Shown here in pieces: positions 17,953 to 26,435 of a stretch of DNA of 64,000 nucleotides. Below the pieces are notes generated by a model. The model saw only the letters and a list, made by a program, of their open reading frames with translations, searched no databases and was not told the origin of the DNA. A program made the position numbers and the translations under genes. The stretch is from CBDDFV01 sp965227335 (GTDB lineage Bacteria; Planctomycetota; Phycisphaerae; Phycisphaerales; SM1A02), in assembly GCA_965227335.1 (NCBI GenBank), contig CBDDFV010000009.1:124001-188000 (forward strand). Reading direction: 5' to 3'. Within the stretch, counting starts at the first letter, position 1, and every line of letters starts with the position of its first letter.

Positions 17953-17995
17953 ATACTCCCTACCCCTATACTAGCATGGATGGGAGGGATGTCAA
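17953..17995 (-). promoter_or_regulatory. csoR operon promoter and CsoR-type operator
   Basis: On the minus strand, a perfect -35 TTGACA (17995-17990) and a -10 TAGTAT (17973-17968) are 16 bp apart. Overlapping the -10 and running into the leader is AGTATAGGGGTAGGGAGTAT (17972-17953), AT-rich ends around a G-tract, which is the form of operators used by the CsoR/RcnR/FrmR family. The layout fits direct repression of the 14-kb metal operon. Confidence 0.75.
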
Positions 17996-18001
17996 CCGTC
18001 C

Positions 18002-18139
18002 GCCACGATCGCTGGCGAGCCCTCAGGCAGCTCGTTGAGCAGTGACAGCAAGTCGAGCGGCTCGAGCTTCTCGTCAGGCGAAAGCTCGGATGTGTTCAGC
18101 AACACAGACGGGACGACCAGCAACAGCGCTGCCGAATGA
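18002..18139 (+). pseudogene. Fragment homologous to the 3' end of the Ser-rich Hint gene
   Basis: The + strand reads about 45 codons to a TGA at 18137-18139, ending in SDSKSSGSSFSSGESSD and a Ser/Asn-rich tail, with no start codon or ribosome site. It matches the end of the Ser-rich Hint protein (TIA, then a Ser run, then SKSSGSSFSS, then SNTG). At DNA level about 31 of 35 bases agree around 18038-18072 against 3398-3432. Homology begins close to the csoR promoter. It looks like the severed tail of a paralogue. The copper operon thus lies exactly between a full gene and this tail. Confidence 0.7.
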
Positions 18140-18178
18140 CCGGACGGCTCAACGGTGATGCCACAGCCCCAGCGCTCA

Positions 18179-18769
18179 TCACGACGATGCCGCGGCTTCA
18201 CGAACAATCCTCACGCCGCCGCGGAGCACGATCAGGGCAACGACGCTTCCGACCACCAGATCCGGAACACGGCTGCCGAAGAGCATCACCAGCCCACCCG
18301 AGATCACGACGCCGACGTTCGCGATGACATCGTTCTTCGAGAAGATCCATGACGCACGCATGTGCATACCGCCGTCCCGGTGCTTGGCGATCAACGCGAG
18401 GCAGATCACGTTCGCAAGCAGGGCCACAAGGCCAGTCACGATGATCAGCAGACTTATCGGCTCGCTGCCGTAGACAGACCGACGCGCCACCTCGATCAGC
18501 ACGCCGAGACCGAGGGCAATCTGGAGCACACCGCTCGTGGTTGCAGCACCCGCTTGCAGCGATCGCGACCGGCCGACAGCGTAGAGGGCCACGCCGTAGA
18601 CAGCGGCATCAGCACCCATGTCCAGCGAGTCGGCAAGGAGTGCGGTTGACTCGGCCAGCCAGCCGAACACGGCCTCCGACACGAACATGATGGCGTTGAT
18701 CACCAAGAGTATCCACAGCGTGCGGCGCTCAAGCCCGGCGAGTTCGTCGTCACACCCGCAGCCAGTCAT
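18179..18769 (-). CDS. Cation diffusion facilitator (CDF) transporter, short form
   Basis: A protein of 196 residues with about six membrane segments. TM2 has LLADSLDMGADA, with the Asp pair of the CDF transport site. TM5 has SKNDVIANVGVV, where classic members have HxxxD; here the first residue is not His. It has a Cys pair at the N-terminus (TGCGCDD) and no cytoplasmic C-terminal domain, so it is shorter than CzcD. It probably exports a divalent metal such as Zn, Cd or Co together with the adjacent CzcA-type pump. The start overlaps the pump stop by ATGA. Confidence 0.85.
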   Translation of the reverse strand: MTGCGCDDELAGLERRTLWILLVINAIMFVSEAVFGWLAESTALLADSLDMGADAAVYGVALYAVGRSRSLQAGAATTSGVLQIALGLGVLIEVARRSVYGSEPISLLIIVTGLVALLANVICLALIAKHRDGGMHMRASWIFSKNDVIANVGVVISGGLVMLFGSRVPDLVVGSVVALIVLRGGVRIVREAAASS

Positions 18770-21700
18770 GTACCTTCCCGCGTCACCGACAGCGCTTCAG
18801 GTCTCCGCATGAACGCCGAGCCGATCACGGGCAGCACAAACAGTGTCAGCAGAGTCGATGTGATGATGCCACCGATCACTACCGTCGCCAGAGGTCGCTG
18901 AATCTCGCTTCCGACACCGGTCGAGATCGCCATCGGAACGAAGCCGGCGGCATCCGTGATCGCAGTCGCGAGCACGGGCCGCAGCCGTGTCTTCCCTGCT
19001 TCAATGATGGCTTCACGCCTCGGCAGCCCCGACCGCAACGACTCGCGTATGGCCTCGATCAGAATCTGCCCGTTGAGAACGGCAATTCCCGATAGCGCGA
19101 TGAATCCGACCGCCGCGCTGACACTGAACGGAATGCCGCGCCACCAGAGAGCGAAGATCGCACCGACCGCGGCGAAGGGGATGCCGGTGTAGATGATGAG
19201 TACATCGCGGAGGTCCTTCAGGCTGAAGTACAGAAGGAAGAAGACGAGGAGCAGTACGGCGGGCACGACGATTGCCAGACGCAGCTTTGCCCGCTCCAGA
19301 TTCTCGAACTGCCCGCCCCACTCCAGCACGTAGCTCTCGGGAAGCGCCACGCGAGAGTCGATGGCGCGTCGCGCCTCTTCGACGAAAGATGCCGGATCGC
19401 GACCTGCCACGTTGCACTGAACGCGGATCAGGCGTCTGCTCCACTCCCGGTTGATCGTCGCCGAACCTTCTGACTGATCAACTGACGCCATGGCCGAGAG
19501 TGGCACGGCGACACCACCTTCGGTCGGTACGCGCACCGACGAAATGGCGGTGACATCTTCGCGAAACACCTGCGGCAACCGGACGACCAACGGGAACACG
19601 CGCTGTCCCTCAAACACCTCGCCTACCCGAATGCCGCCCATCGCTTCGACGAAGTCCAGCACCTCGCGGGCAGCGACGCCATACCGAGCGATGCGCGCTT
19701 GATCGACGGCAATGGACAACGCCGGCTGGCCAGTGATCTGATCGACGGAGATGTCCGAGGCCCCGGGTATCTCGATAAGCACGCGCTGCACTTCGTCGGC
19801 CAGACGCAGCAGCTCTTCGAAGTCATCCCCGAAGATCTTGATGCCGATGTCGGAACGAATGCCCGAGACCATCTCGTTCATCCGCATCTCGATCGGCTGC
19901 GTGAAGATCATGTTCACACCGGGGAACTGCGAGACGATCGTCTCCATCTCCGCGACCAGACCGGCCTGCGTGTCAGCCCGCGTCCACTCCGAACGCGGCG
20001 CGAGGCTGATGAAGATATCGGTCAACTCGATTCCCATCGGGTCCGTAGCGACCTCCGCCGTCCCGATCCGGCTCCAGATGTGCTCGATCTCATCGGGGAA
20101 CTCCGCCTGGAGTTCCTCTTCGATGCGCGTGTTGTAGCGAACGGATTCCTCGATCGATACACCAGCGAGACGGATGGTGTTGATCACCATTGAACCCTCG
20201 CTGAGACGCGGAATGAACTCACCTCCCATTTGGCTCCCGCGATACCCGGCTACGCCGAGCAACACGAGGGCGACGAGCACGACCCCCCATCGAAGACGGA
20301 GCGCCATGCCTACGAGCCAGCCGTACGAGCCGGTCATGGCCCGACTGATGAAGCCCTCCTTGGGCTTCGTGCGCCGCGGCAGGAAGTAGTACGACAGTAC
20401 GGGCGACAGGAAGACGGCAACCAGCAGTGCTCCGATGAGTGCAAAGATGAACGTCCAGGCCATCGGGCGGAACATCTTCCCCTCGATGCCTTCGAGGGTC
20501 AGGACCGGTGCGAACACGAGCGTGATGATGCCCATCCCGAATACGATCGGACGCACGACACGCGAGCTCGACTCGGCGATCGACTTGAGGCGCTCGTCGG
20601 GAGTGAGCTTCCGGCCCAGCTCACGTTGCCGCTCCTTGAGCGATCGCAGATTGGCCTCCGTCATCACCACCGAGCCGTCGACGAGGATGCCGAAGTCGAT
20701 CGCGCCAAGGCTGAGAAGGCTGGCGGCGATCGCGAACTCGTACATGCCCTGGACCGCGAAGAGCATCGAGATAGGAATCGCGACCGCAACGAGCAGGCCC
20801 GCACGGATGTTCCCCAGCAGAAAGAGCAGGACAACGATCACCAGCACCGCGCCGATCACGAGGTTGTGCTTGACCGTATCGATGACTTTCTCAACGAGGA
20901 GCGTCCTGTCATAGACGACATCGACAACGACATCCGGCGGTAACGACGGTGCCAAGGACTCGAGGCGATCTCGTAGTTGCTCGGTCACGACACGGCTGTT
21001 CTCGCCCATCAACATGAACGCGAGACCGAGCACTGCTTCACCATCGCCTGATGCCGATACGGCCCCGCGGCGGATCTCGCTCCCGATCTCGACATCCGCG
21101 ACGTCACGGATGCGCACTGGCGTGCCGTCGCTGGATGCAACGACGATGTTCTCGATCTCCTCGAGCGTTGCGACCCGAGCTAGGCCACGCACAACTCGCG
21201 CCTCACCCGACGTCACGAGCTGGCCGCCACCGACGTTGGCGTTGTTTTTCCTTAGCGCCTCAAGCACGTCATCCAGCGTGAAGCCGAACTTGATGAGCGA
21301 TTCGGGCTCGACGACGACATGGTACTGCCGCTCGAACCCGCCCCAGGAGTTGACTTCCGCCACGCCTGGGACCTTGCGGAGTTCGGGCTTGATCACCCAG
21401 TCGTGGATCGTGCGAAGTTCCTCGGTCGAGCGACCGGGGTCATCTGATCGCACGATGTAGTGGAAGACCTCTCCAAGCCCGGTGGCAATCGGTCCCAACT
21501 CAGGTCGCCCGACTCCTTCAGGAAGCTCGACCGTCGAGAGACGCTCGGTCACATACTGCCGCGCGTCGATGATCCGGATCTCGTCGGTGAATGTTGCGAC
21601 GACCTGGGAGAAACCGAACTTCGATACTGAGCGAACGTTGTGCAGGCCAGGGAGCCCGCCGATCGACAGCTCGACTGGAAGCGTGATCTGCTGCTCAATC

Positions 21701-21879
21701 TCCTCGGGGCTGAGAGCGGGCGCCACCGTATTGATCTGCACCTGGATCGGCGTTGTATCGGGGAACGCGTCGATCGGGAGCTGCGTGAGGCGGTAGACGC
21801 CCGCGGCGGATGCCAACGCGAACAGCAGGATGACCAGCATCCGGTTCTTCAGCGAGAATTCAATCAGGCGGGTAAGCAT
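18766..21879 (-). CDS. czcA: CzcA-type heavy-metal RND efflux pump
   Basis: A protein of 1037 residues, the usual length for HME-RND pumps. At the site of the E. coli CusA methionine relay it has IEMRMNEMVSGIRSD, ARYGVAAREV and no Met in the third block, so the Cu/Ag relay is absent and the segment resembles Czc-type pumps. TM4 contains SLGAIDFGILVDGSVVMTE with acidic proton-relay residues. The substrate is probably Zn, Co, Cd or Ni. It sits between the CDF gene and its adaptor. Confidence 0.92.
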   Translation of the reverse strand: MLTRLIEFSLKNRMLVILLFALASAAGVYRLTQLPIDAFPDTTPIQVQINTVAPALSPEEIEQQITLPVELSIGGLPGLHNVRSVSKFGFSQVVATFTDEIRIIDARQYVTERLSTVELPEGVGRPELGPIATGLGEVFHYIVRSDDPGRSTEELRTIHDWVIKPELRKVPGVAEVNSWGGFERQYHVVVEPESLIKFGFTLDDVLEALRKNNANVGGGQLVTSGEARVVRGLARVATLEEIENIVVASSDGTPVRIRDVADVEIGSEIRRGAVSASGDGEAVLGLAFMLMGENSRVVTEQLRDRLESLAPSLPPDVVVDVVYDRTLLVEKVIDTVKHNLVIGAVLVIVVLLFLLGNIRAGLLVAVAIPISMLFAVQGMYEFAIAASLLSLGAIDFGILVDGSVVMTEANLRSLKERQRELGRKLTPDERLKSIAESSSRVVRPIVFGMGIITLVFAPVLTLEGIEGKMFRPMAWTFIFALIGALLVAVFLSPVLSYYFLPRRTKPKEGFISRAMTGSYGWLVGMALRLRWGVVLVALVLLGVAGYRGSQMGGEFIPRLSEGSMVINTIRLAGVSIEESVRYNTRIEEELQAEFPDEIEHIWSRIGTAEVATDPMGIELTDIFISLAPRSEWTRADTQAGLVAEMETIVSQFPGVNMIFTQPIEMRMNEMVSGIRSDIGIKIFGDDFEELLRLADEVQRVLIEIPGASDISVDQITGQPALSIAVDQARIARYGVAAREVLDFVEAMGGIRVGEVFEGQRVFPLVVRLPQVFREDVTAISSVRVPTEGGVAVPLSAMASVDQSEGSATINREWSRRLIRVQCNVAGRDPASFVEEARRAIDSRVALPESYVLEWGGQFENLERAKLRLAIVVPAVLLLVFFLLYFSLKDLRDVLIIYTGIPFAAVGAIFALWWRGIPFSVSAAVGFIALSGIAVLNGQILIEAIRESLRSGLPRREAIIEAGKTRLRPVLATAITDAAGFVPMAISTGVGSEIQRPLATVVIGGIITSTLLTLFVLPVIGSAFMRRPEALSVTREGT

Positions 21880-21891
21880 GTCGGCCTCGGA

Positions 21892-23679
21892 TCAGTCGTC
21901 TACACAGCCCGCGCCGAGGCGAGACTTGAGGAACTCGGTCTTCATGGTGAAGCTCCCGCGCGTGACCACCGCATCGCTCTCGGTGAGCCCCGCCAGGACC
22001 GCGACGGTACCGGCAACGCCCGGTGGCCCCAGATCAACGCGCCGCGCGGCAAAGAGATCCGGCTCTTGCTGCACGAAGACGAACGGCAGCCCATCGATGC
22101 TGTGCACGGACTCACCCGGAACGAGCAGCGAGTTGCTGACGTTATCCAGCACGGCCGCGACTTCGGTGAACATCCCGTGTCGCAGGATGCCGCGTTCGTT
22201 CGGGACCGTTGCGCGGGCTCGTACCATGCGCGTGCGTTCGTCGATCTGCGGACTGACCCAGGTGATCTCGCCTTCGACTCGGAGCTGTGGCAGGGCACGG
22301 ACACTGGCGACGATGGCACCGCCTCGAGCGATGTGGATGGCCTGCTCTTCCGGCACGGCCAGCTCGATCCACATCGTCGAGAGGTCGGCGATCTCGAACA
22401 GCGATCCGCCCGAATCGACCGCCTCGCCAAGGACCGCGGCTCGTTCGACGACGGTGCCCTTGAAGGGCGCCCTGACGTATAGGTCCGAAGACGACGACTG
22501 TGACTCGGCGATGTCGCCGATCTCACTGTCGGTAAAACCGAGATTCAGCAACTGCTGATGGGTTCGGCGCACCGTGAGTTCTGCCAGGCGCCGAGCGGCT
22601 TCGGCTTCCTGGAAATCTCGTCGCGCGGCGATGTTCTCATCCACGAGACGCTGTTCGCGATCAAACGTCGTCGTCTTGATGTCAAGCTCGGCAATCGCGG
22701 ACAGGTATTCCGACTTGGCATGGGCAACACCAACGGAGTTGACAACCGCGAGGATCTGTCCAGCCTCCACGGTCTCGCCTACATCGACACGGATGTCAGC
22801 GAGCACTCCGGACGCCAGCGGTGTCACTTTCGCTCGCCGGTTGCCGTTGTACCGCACTTCGCCGAGGAGCTGGAGGGCTGCCGCGGCATCGCCACGACCA
22901 GGTCGCTCGAGCGTCAGCCCGGCCAATTCCGCAGACCGCGCGGATGGCATCCGGACGAGAAGCGAGTCGCCGACGCCGAGTGACGCCGCGAGCTGCGGCT
23001 GGCAGATGCCGCATTCGATCTCGGGGACCCCGTGCTCGTTGCAGAACAGTGCGGGCGCGCCCGCGGGACTCGGCGCGGCCGATGCATCGCCGCGGAGCGC
23101 GGGATTGCACAAGTGACACTCGTCCTCATAAAGATGATGCTCTTCGCAGTAGGCCCGTGAGGCGTCCTCCAACTGCGGCTGGCAGATCCAGCATCGATCC
23201 TCGTACCTGTCGTGCTCGCGGCACCACAACCGTCCAGTCTCCCGCTTGGAGGCGTCGCAGATGAAGCACGTCTCATCGACACCATGCCCGTGCGGGCCCT
23301 TGGCCGCCGACTCGTCGTCTCCGCCGGATGACGCGCGCGACGGGTCGCAGAGGAAGCACTCATCCTCATAGAGGAAGTGCTCCTCGCAATACGGTCGTGA
23401 TGCGTCTTCCAGTTGCGGCTGGCAGATCCAACAGCGGTCCTCGTATCGGGCGTGCTCCCGGCACCAGAGGCGACCAGCCTCTCGCTTGGATGCATCGCAC
23501 ATGTAGCAGGTCTCGCCGGAATCATGTGTATGTGCGGCCGGCGTCACAACAGACTGCGGGGACTCGTCGGATGACGCCGAGGAGTCTGTCTCCTTGTCGC
23601 AGGCGGCGAGTACCAACGCCGTGAAGACGAGGCCCGCAACAGCGGGGCCCCTGAACCAGTGGAGTCGAGTCATCGTCAT
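21892..23679 (-). CDS. czcB: CzcB-type adaptor lipoprotein with N-terminal Cys/His array
   Basis: A protein of 595 residues. The lipobox LAAC puts the lipidated Cys at 27. Residues 58-226 are a metal-site array: two 80-residue units, each with CxxC, CxxH, CxxC, CxxH and CxxC (C58-C111 and C138-C191), and a partial third (C213/H216, C223/C226). The units share long stretches such as DRCWICQPQLEDASR. The remainder is a standard RND adaptor (barrel-sandwich and coiled hairpin, APFKGTVVERAAVLGE). Single CxxH...CxxC units occur in adaptors of this family; an array this long is unusual. It probably gathers divalent metal for CzcA. The start overlaps the czcC stop by 4 bp. Confidence 0.9.
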   Translation of the reverse strand: MTMTRLHWFRGPAVAGLVFTALVLAACDKETDSSASSDESPQSVVTPAAHTHDSGETCYMCDASKREAGRLWCREHARYEDRCWICQPQLEDASRPYCEEHFLYEDECFLCDPSRASSGGDDESAAKGPHGHGVDETCFICDASKRETGRLWCREHDRYEDRCWICQPQLEDASRAYCEEHHLYEDECHLCNPALRGDASAAPSPAGAPALFCNEHGVPEIECGICQPQLAASLGVGDSLLVRMPSARSAELAGLTLERPGRGDAAAALQLLGEVRYNGNRRAKVTPLASGVLADIRVDVGETVEAGQILAVVNSVGVAHAKSEYLSAIAELDIKTTTFDREQRLVDENIAARRDFQEAEAARRLAELTVRRTHQQLLNLGFTDSEIGDIAESQSSSSDLYVRAPFKGTVVERAAVLGEAVDSGGSLFEIADLSTMWIELAVPEEQAIHIARGGAIVASVRALPQLRVEGEITWVSPQIDERTRMVRARATVPNERGILRHGMFTEVAAVLDNVSNSLLVPGESVHSIDGLPFVFVQQEPDLFAARRVDLGPPGVAGTVAVLAGLTESDAVVTRGSFTMKTEFLKSRLGAGCVDD

Positions 23680-25082
23680 GGTGTGTCTCCTGGATGCTCG
23701 GAGGCATCGGGCGCACTCTGTCGGAGAGTGCTCATGGGCGCCGAGATGAGTCCTTCAACCTGAACCAGCGCGCTGTGGTATTCCGCCAACGCCTCCAAGC
23801 GTTGTGCTTCTGTGTCGAACAGTGTTCTTTGGGCGTCGAGGACGTCGAGGTACGGGAGCTTGCCCTCGTCGTACGCGCGCCGCGTCGCGTCGTATGCATC
23901 GCGTGCAGCCGGGAGGAGTGCGGAGTCGATGGACTGCGCTTCGTGGAACGCCGCGGTTAGCCGTGAGTGTTCTCGCACGAGTCGGGTGGCCAACTCGCGC
24001 TGCGACGCCCGGCCCTCATCGAGCGCTTGCGCGGCACGCAGGCGAGCAGCCAGAATGCCGCCTTGGTTCCGATCGAACAACGGGAGGGGCACTGACACCC
24101 CTCCGACGAGGGCCGCGTCATCGATCTCGTTGACGTAGCGAATCCCGAGGCCCGCATTGACGTCTGGAACGGCCTGGGCTCGCTCAAGCTCAACGGCCGA
24201 CCTCCGTCGTTCGGTCTCTGCGACCCACCGTTGAACCTCGGGATGTGATTCGATGCGGTTGGTCAACTCGTCAAGGGAAGGGACGTCCATGACTTCGTCC
24301 AATGATCCGAGGGCGGTCCCGAAAGCAGGATTTGTCTCATCCCACATGCCGCTGAGGTCTCGACGAGCAGCGTCAACCTCCCGCTTGAGGCGGTCGGAGG
24401 CGATGCGTGCTGACTCGCTTTCGAGCCTTGCCTTGATTTCGTCGATCGGGGAAACGTCACCAGCCTGGACTCGACGGTCGATGACCCGCCGGCTCTCCTC
24501 CGCGAGCGCCCTTGCGCGTTCGGCGAATTGCACCTGCTGCTGAAGCTTGAGGACACGGACGAACCGTGCAGCGGTCTCTGTCACGACGTCGAGCCGCTCG
24601 GCCTCGTAGTCGAGCGCGGACACCGTCCACGCGCTGTCGGCAACCTCGATGCGGCGGTCCTTCTTTCCTCCCAGTTCGATCAGTTGGCTGAGGACGAGCG
24701 TTGTCTCCAGGGCATCTGTTCCGCCAAGCGCACCAGTGCCCGCGAAGTTCTCGAGTTCGAGTCCAATCTCGGGGTTTGGCGACAAGCCGGCCTGCAGCCG
24801 ATTCGCCTCCGCGAGACGTGGCTCCCAGGCGGCCGCGCGAAGCGCAGGATTTCTCAAGAGCGCCGCGGCGAGCGCGCTCCGCAGCGTCAGATCCCCGGAG
24901 GTCGATACTGCTTCAGCGGCCTGTCGCGAATGATCGGGATTCGCTGGAGCCGAGTACCTCGGCAGCTCGCGCAGCAGAGGACTCGACCCTGGCGGCTCGA
25001 AATCGAATGGTGATGGTGCGCACGCAGAGAGCGCGATAGACGCCAAGCCGGAAATGATGAGTGAGACAGGGAATGACCGCAT
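23676..25082 (-). CDS. czcC: CzcC/TolC-family outer-membrane efflux lipoprotein
   Basis: A protein of 468 residues starting at MRSFPVSLI, chosen because a signal with lipobox LSAC (Cys near 21) follows at once; the longer frame to 25223 adds 47 residues ahead of the signal. OEP-type helices dominate, with SRRVIDRRVQAGDVSPIDE and a final DVLDAQRTLFDTE. It forms the outer-membrane channel for the CzcA/CzcB pair. The gene lies 92 bp downstream of the small Cys-rich gene. Confidence 0.88.
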   Translation of the reverse strand: MRSFPVSLIISGLASIALSACAPSPFDFEPPGSSPLLRELPRYSAPANPDHSRQAAEAVSTSGDLTLRSALAAALLRNPALRAAAWEPRLAEANRLQAGLSPNPEIGLELENFAGTGALGGTDALETTLVLSQLIELGGKKDRRIEVADSAWTVSALDYEAERLDVVTETAARFVRVLKLQQQVQFAERARALAEESRRVIDRRVQAGDVSPIDEIKARLESESARIASDRLKREVDAARRDLSGMWDETNPAFGTALGSLDEVMDVPSLDELTNRIESHPEVQRWVAETERRRSAVELERAQAVPDVNAGLGIRYVNEIDDAALVGGVSVPLPLFDRNQGGILAARLRAAQALDEGRASQRELATRLVREHSRLTAAFHEAQSIDSALLPAARDAYDATRRAYDEGKLPYLDVLDAQRTLFDTEAQRLEALAEYHSALVQVEGLISAPMSTLRQSAPDASEHPGDTP

Positions 25083-25174
25083 GGACTCCGCTCGACTGGA
25101 AAAGAGCCGCTCGGCACATGCCGAGCACTGGGTGTGAATGAGCACCCCAGAGGGCGCGACAACCCAGGTCTCTT

Positions 25175-25624
25175 CTAGACAAGCAGGATCACGGATCGAA
25201 GTCGGGGCGTACCGGTGGCGCAATGCCCCGGCGCATGCGCTCTCTCAATCGTCCCTCGGCGCGGCAAGACGAAACGTCCTTCGCGAAGCTGGTGGAAGGG
25301 AATCGCCGCCAACGTCGGAGAGAATCGAGACGTGTCTTTCTCCGCGCGGTCGAGTGCCAGGGTGGTTTCGCCCCCGAGAGGCGCGGACTCGCAGCCGTCA
25401 GCACATGTCCACGCATCGAGCGCTGGATCGATTGACTCCTCGTCTACAGCTGAATCGCCGTTGCACGATTCGCAGCAGGAGTCGTCCGTGTCGCAGCAGA
25501 ACCGGTGCCCGAACTCGACGGTGGTTGTGCCATCGGCACATGAGCACAGAAAGCGCGGACCGAGCGTGCTGCCCAGGGCGAACCAGGCGGCGAGCATGAT
25601 CGAGATGACGGGGTGGAATCGCAT
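25175..25624 (-). CDS. Small exported Cys-rich protein of the Czc cluster
   Basis: A protein of 149 residues from the ATG at 25624 (another start is at 25642). A signal-like hydrophobic N-terminus ends near residue 23. Nine cysteines follow (27, 29, 43, 44, 50, 51, 54, 74, 78), including FCC, SCC and ESC. There is no recognised family. It is the first gene behind the palindromic promoter, as the Cys-rich gene of the copper operon is early in that one. A metal-binding role outside the cytoplasm is likely but unproven. Confidence 0.6.
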   Translation of the reverse strand: MRFHPVISIMLAAWFALGSTLGPRFLCSCADGTTTVEFGHRFCCDTDDSCCESCNGDSAVDEESIDPALDAWTCADGCESAPLGGETTLALDRAEKDTSRFSPTLAAIPFHQLREGRFVLPRRGTIERAHAPGHCATGTPRLRSVILLV

Positions 25625-25656
25625 TGGTACAGGAAGCCGCAAAATTCGACTATCGC

Positions 25657-25690
25657 CTTGACTATTACACCCTATCGTGTAATTGTCAAG
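25657..25690. promoter_or_regulatory. Palindromic divergent promoter-operator of the Czc cluster
   Basis: The inverted repeat CTTGACTATTACAC / GTGTAATTGTCAAG has two 14-base arms (13 of 14 paired) around 6 bases. Each arm contributes a -35 for one direction and a -10 for the other: rightward TTGACT (25658-25663) and TAATTG (25680-25685), 16 bp apart; leftward TTGACA (25689-25684) and TAATAG (25667-25662), 16 bp apart. An ArsR-family dimer bound here would shut both directions at once. Confidence 0.8.
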
Positions 25691-25722
25691 GGCGGTCCAG
25701 CACTTCCTGGGTCGATTCCTGG

Positions 25723-26100
25723 ATGCGGATGATTATGGACACCTGTCGACCAAAACCGCCGTTGCCGGCTCGTTCGCTCATCGAAGTCGGGGAAGCGGAG
25801 CGCCTCGGGGTGCTCTTCAAGAGCCTTGCTCACCCGACTCGGCTGCGGTTGCTCCACGCCCTGATCCGTGCGGGGGAACTCAACGTCAGCGACCTTGCCC
25901 GGGAGGTCGAGATGACGGCCCAGGCCGTGTCGAACCAGCTCCAAAGACTGGCCGAGATCAGCGTCGTGAGCAGCCGGCGCGATGGGCTCCAGATCATCTA
26001 CCGAGTCATCGACCCCTGCGTGCCGGTCCTGCTCGAGCGGGGCTGGTGCCACATCGACGAGTTCGACGAGGTTGCCGAGGCCAGGGCGAAGACCGGGTGA
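25723..26100 (+). CDS. ArsR/SmtB-family metal-sensing repressor
   Basis: A protein of 125 residues with a winged helix: FKSLAHPTRLRLLHAL, then LNVSDLAREVEMTAQAVSNQ as recognition region and the wing RRDGLQIIYRV. The alpha-3 ELCVCDL site of ArsR is absent (LNVSDL). Candidate metal ligands are C8 near the N-terminus and C99, C109, H110, D112 and E113 in the last helix, so an alpha-5 or C-terminal site is likely. In-frame ATGs are at 25723, 25729 and 25735; the exact start is uncertain. It is divergent from the Czc cluster across a palindromic operator and so probably represses both. Confidence 0.88.
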   Translation: MRMIMDTCRPKPPLPARSLIEVGEAERLGVLFKSLAHPTRLRLLHALIRAGELNVSDLAREVEMTAQAVSNQLQRLAEISVVSSRRDGLQIIYRVIDPCVPVLLERGWCHIDEFDEVAEARAKTG

Positions 26101-26180
26101 GACCGCGTCGCTGCTAACCGCCGCCAGATCCCCTTCGTGGTGCCACTTCCGGCTCCTGACGCTTGAACTCGTTACGATCG

Positions 26181-26426
26181 GGGAGCTTTCCGAACCGCCG
26201 CGAGTCGATCGCGGCGGTTGCTGTTTGCGCACCGGGCGGGTTCGGGGGTGCGACAGGAACGCGATTTTCGGGGTTTCGGCGGGGGTCGGCGGGCTCTCGG
26301 CCGAGGGCGCGGTCGGGTCGGCCGCGCGGTGGGCGGGGCGATTCGGTTCGGGGGTGTCGCGGGGAACTCTCGAACTCTCGCGCGGGGGGGTTAACGGGCG
26401 GCGGTGGTGAACGTGGTGTGTGGTTC
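26181..26426 (+). repeat. Dispersed noncoding repeat, copy A
   Basis: A G-rich intergenic element of about 246 bp, starting GGGAGCTTTCCGAACC and ending GAACGTGGTGTGTGGTTC, that recurs at 43373-43545. It opens with a perfect 11-bp hairpin, AACCGCCGCGA / TCGCGGCGGTT (26193-26219, 5-base loop). Relative to copy B it has about 70 extra bases before the final block. Both copies lie about 80-100 bp downstream of a + strand stop codon. This fills the 335-bp gap between the ArsR gene and the UDG-like gene. Confidence 0.75.
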
Positions 26427-26435
26427 GGGGGTGGA

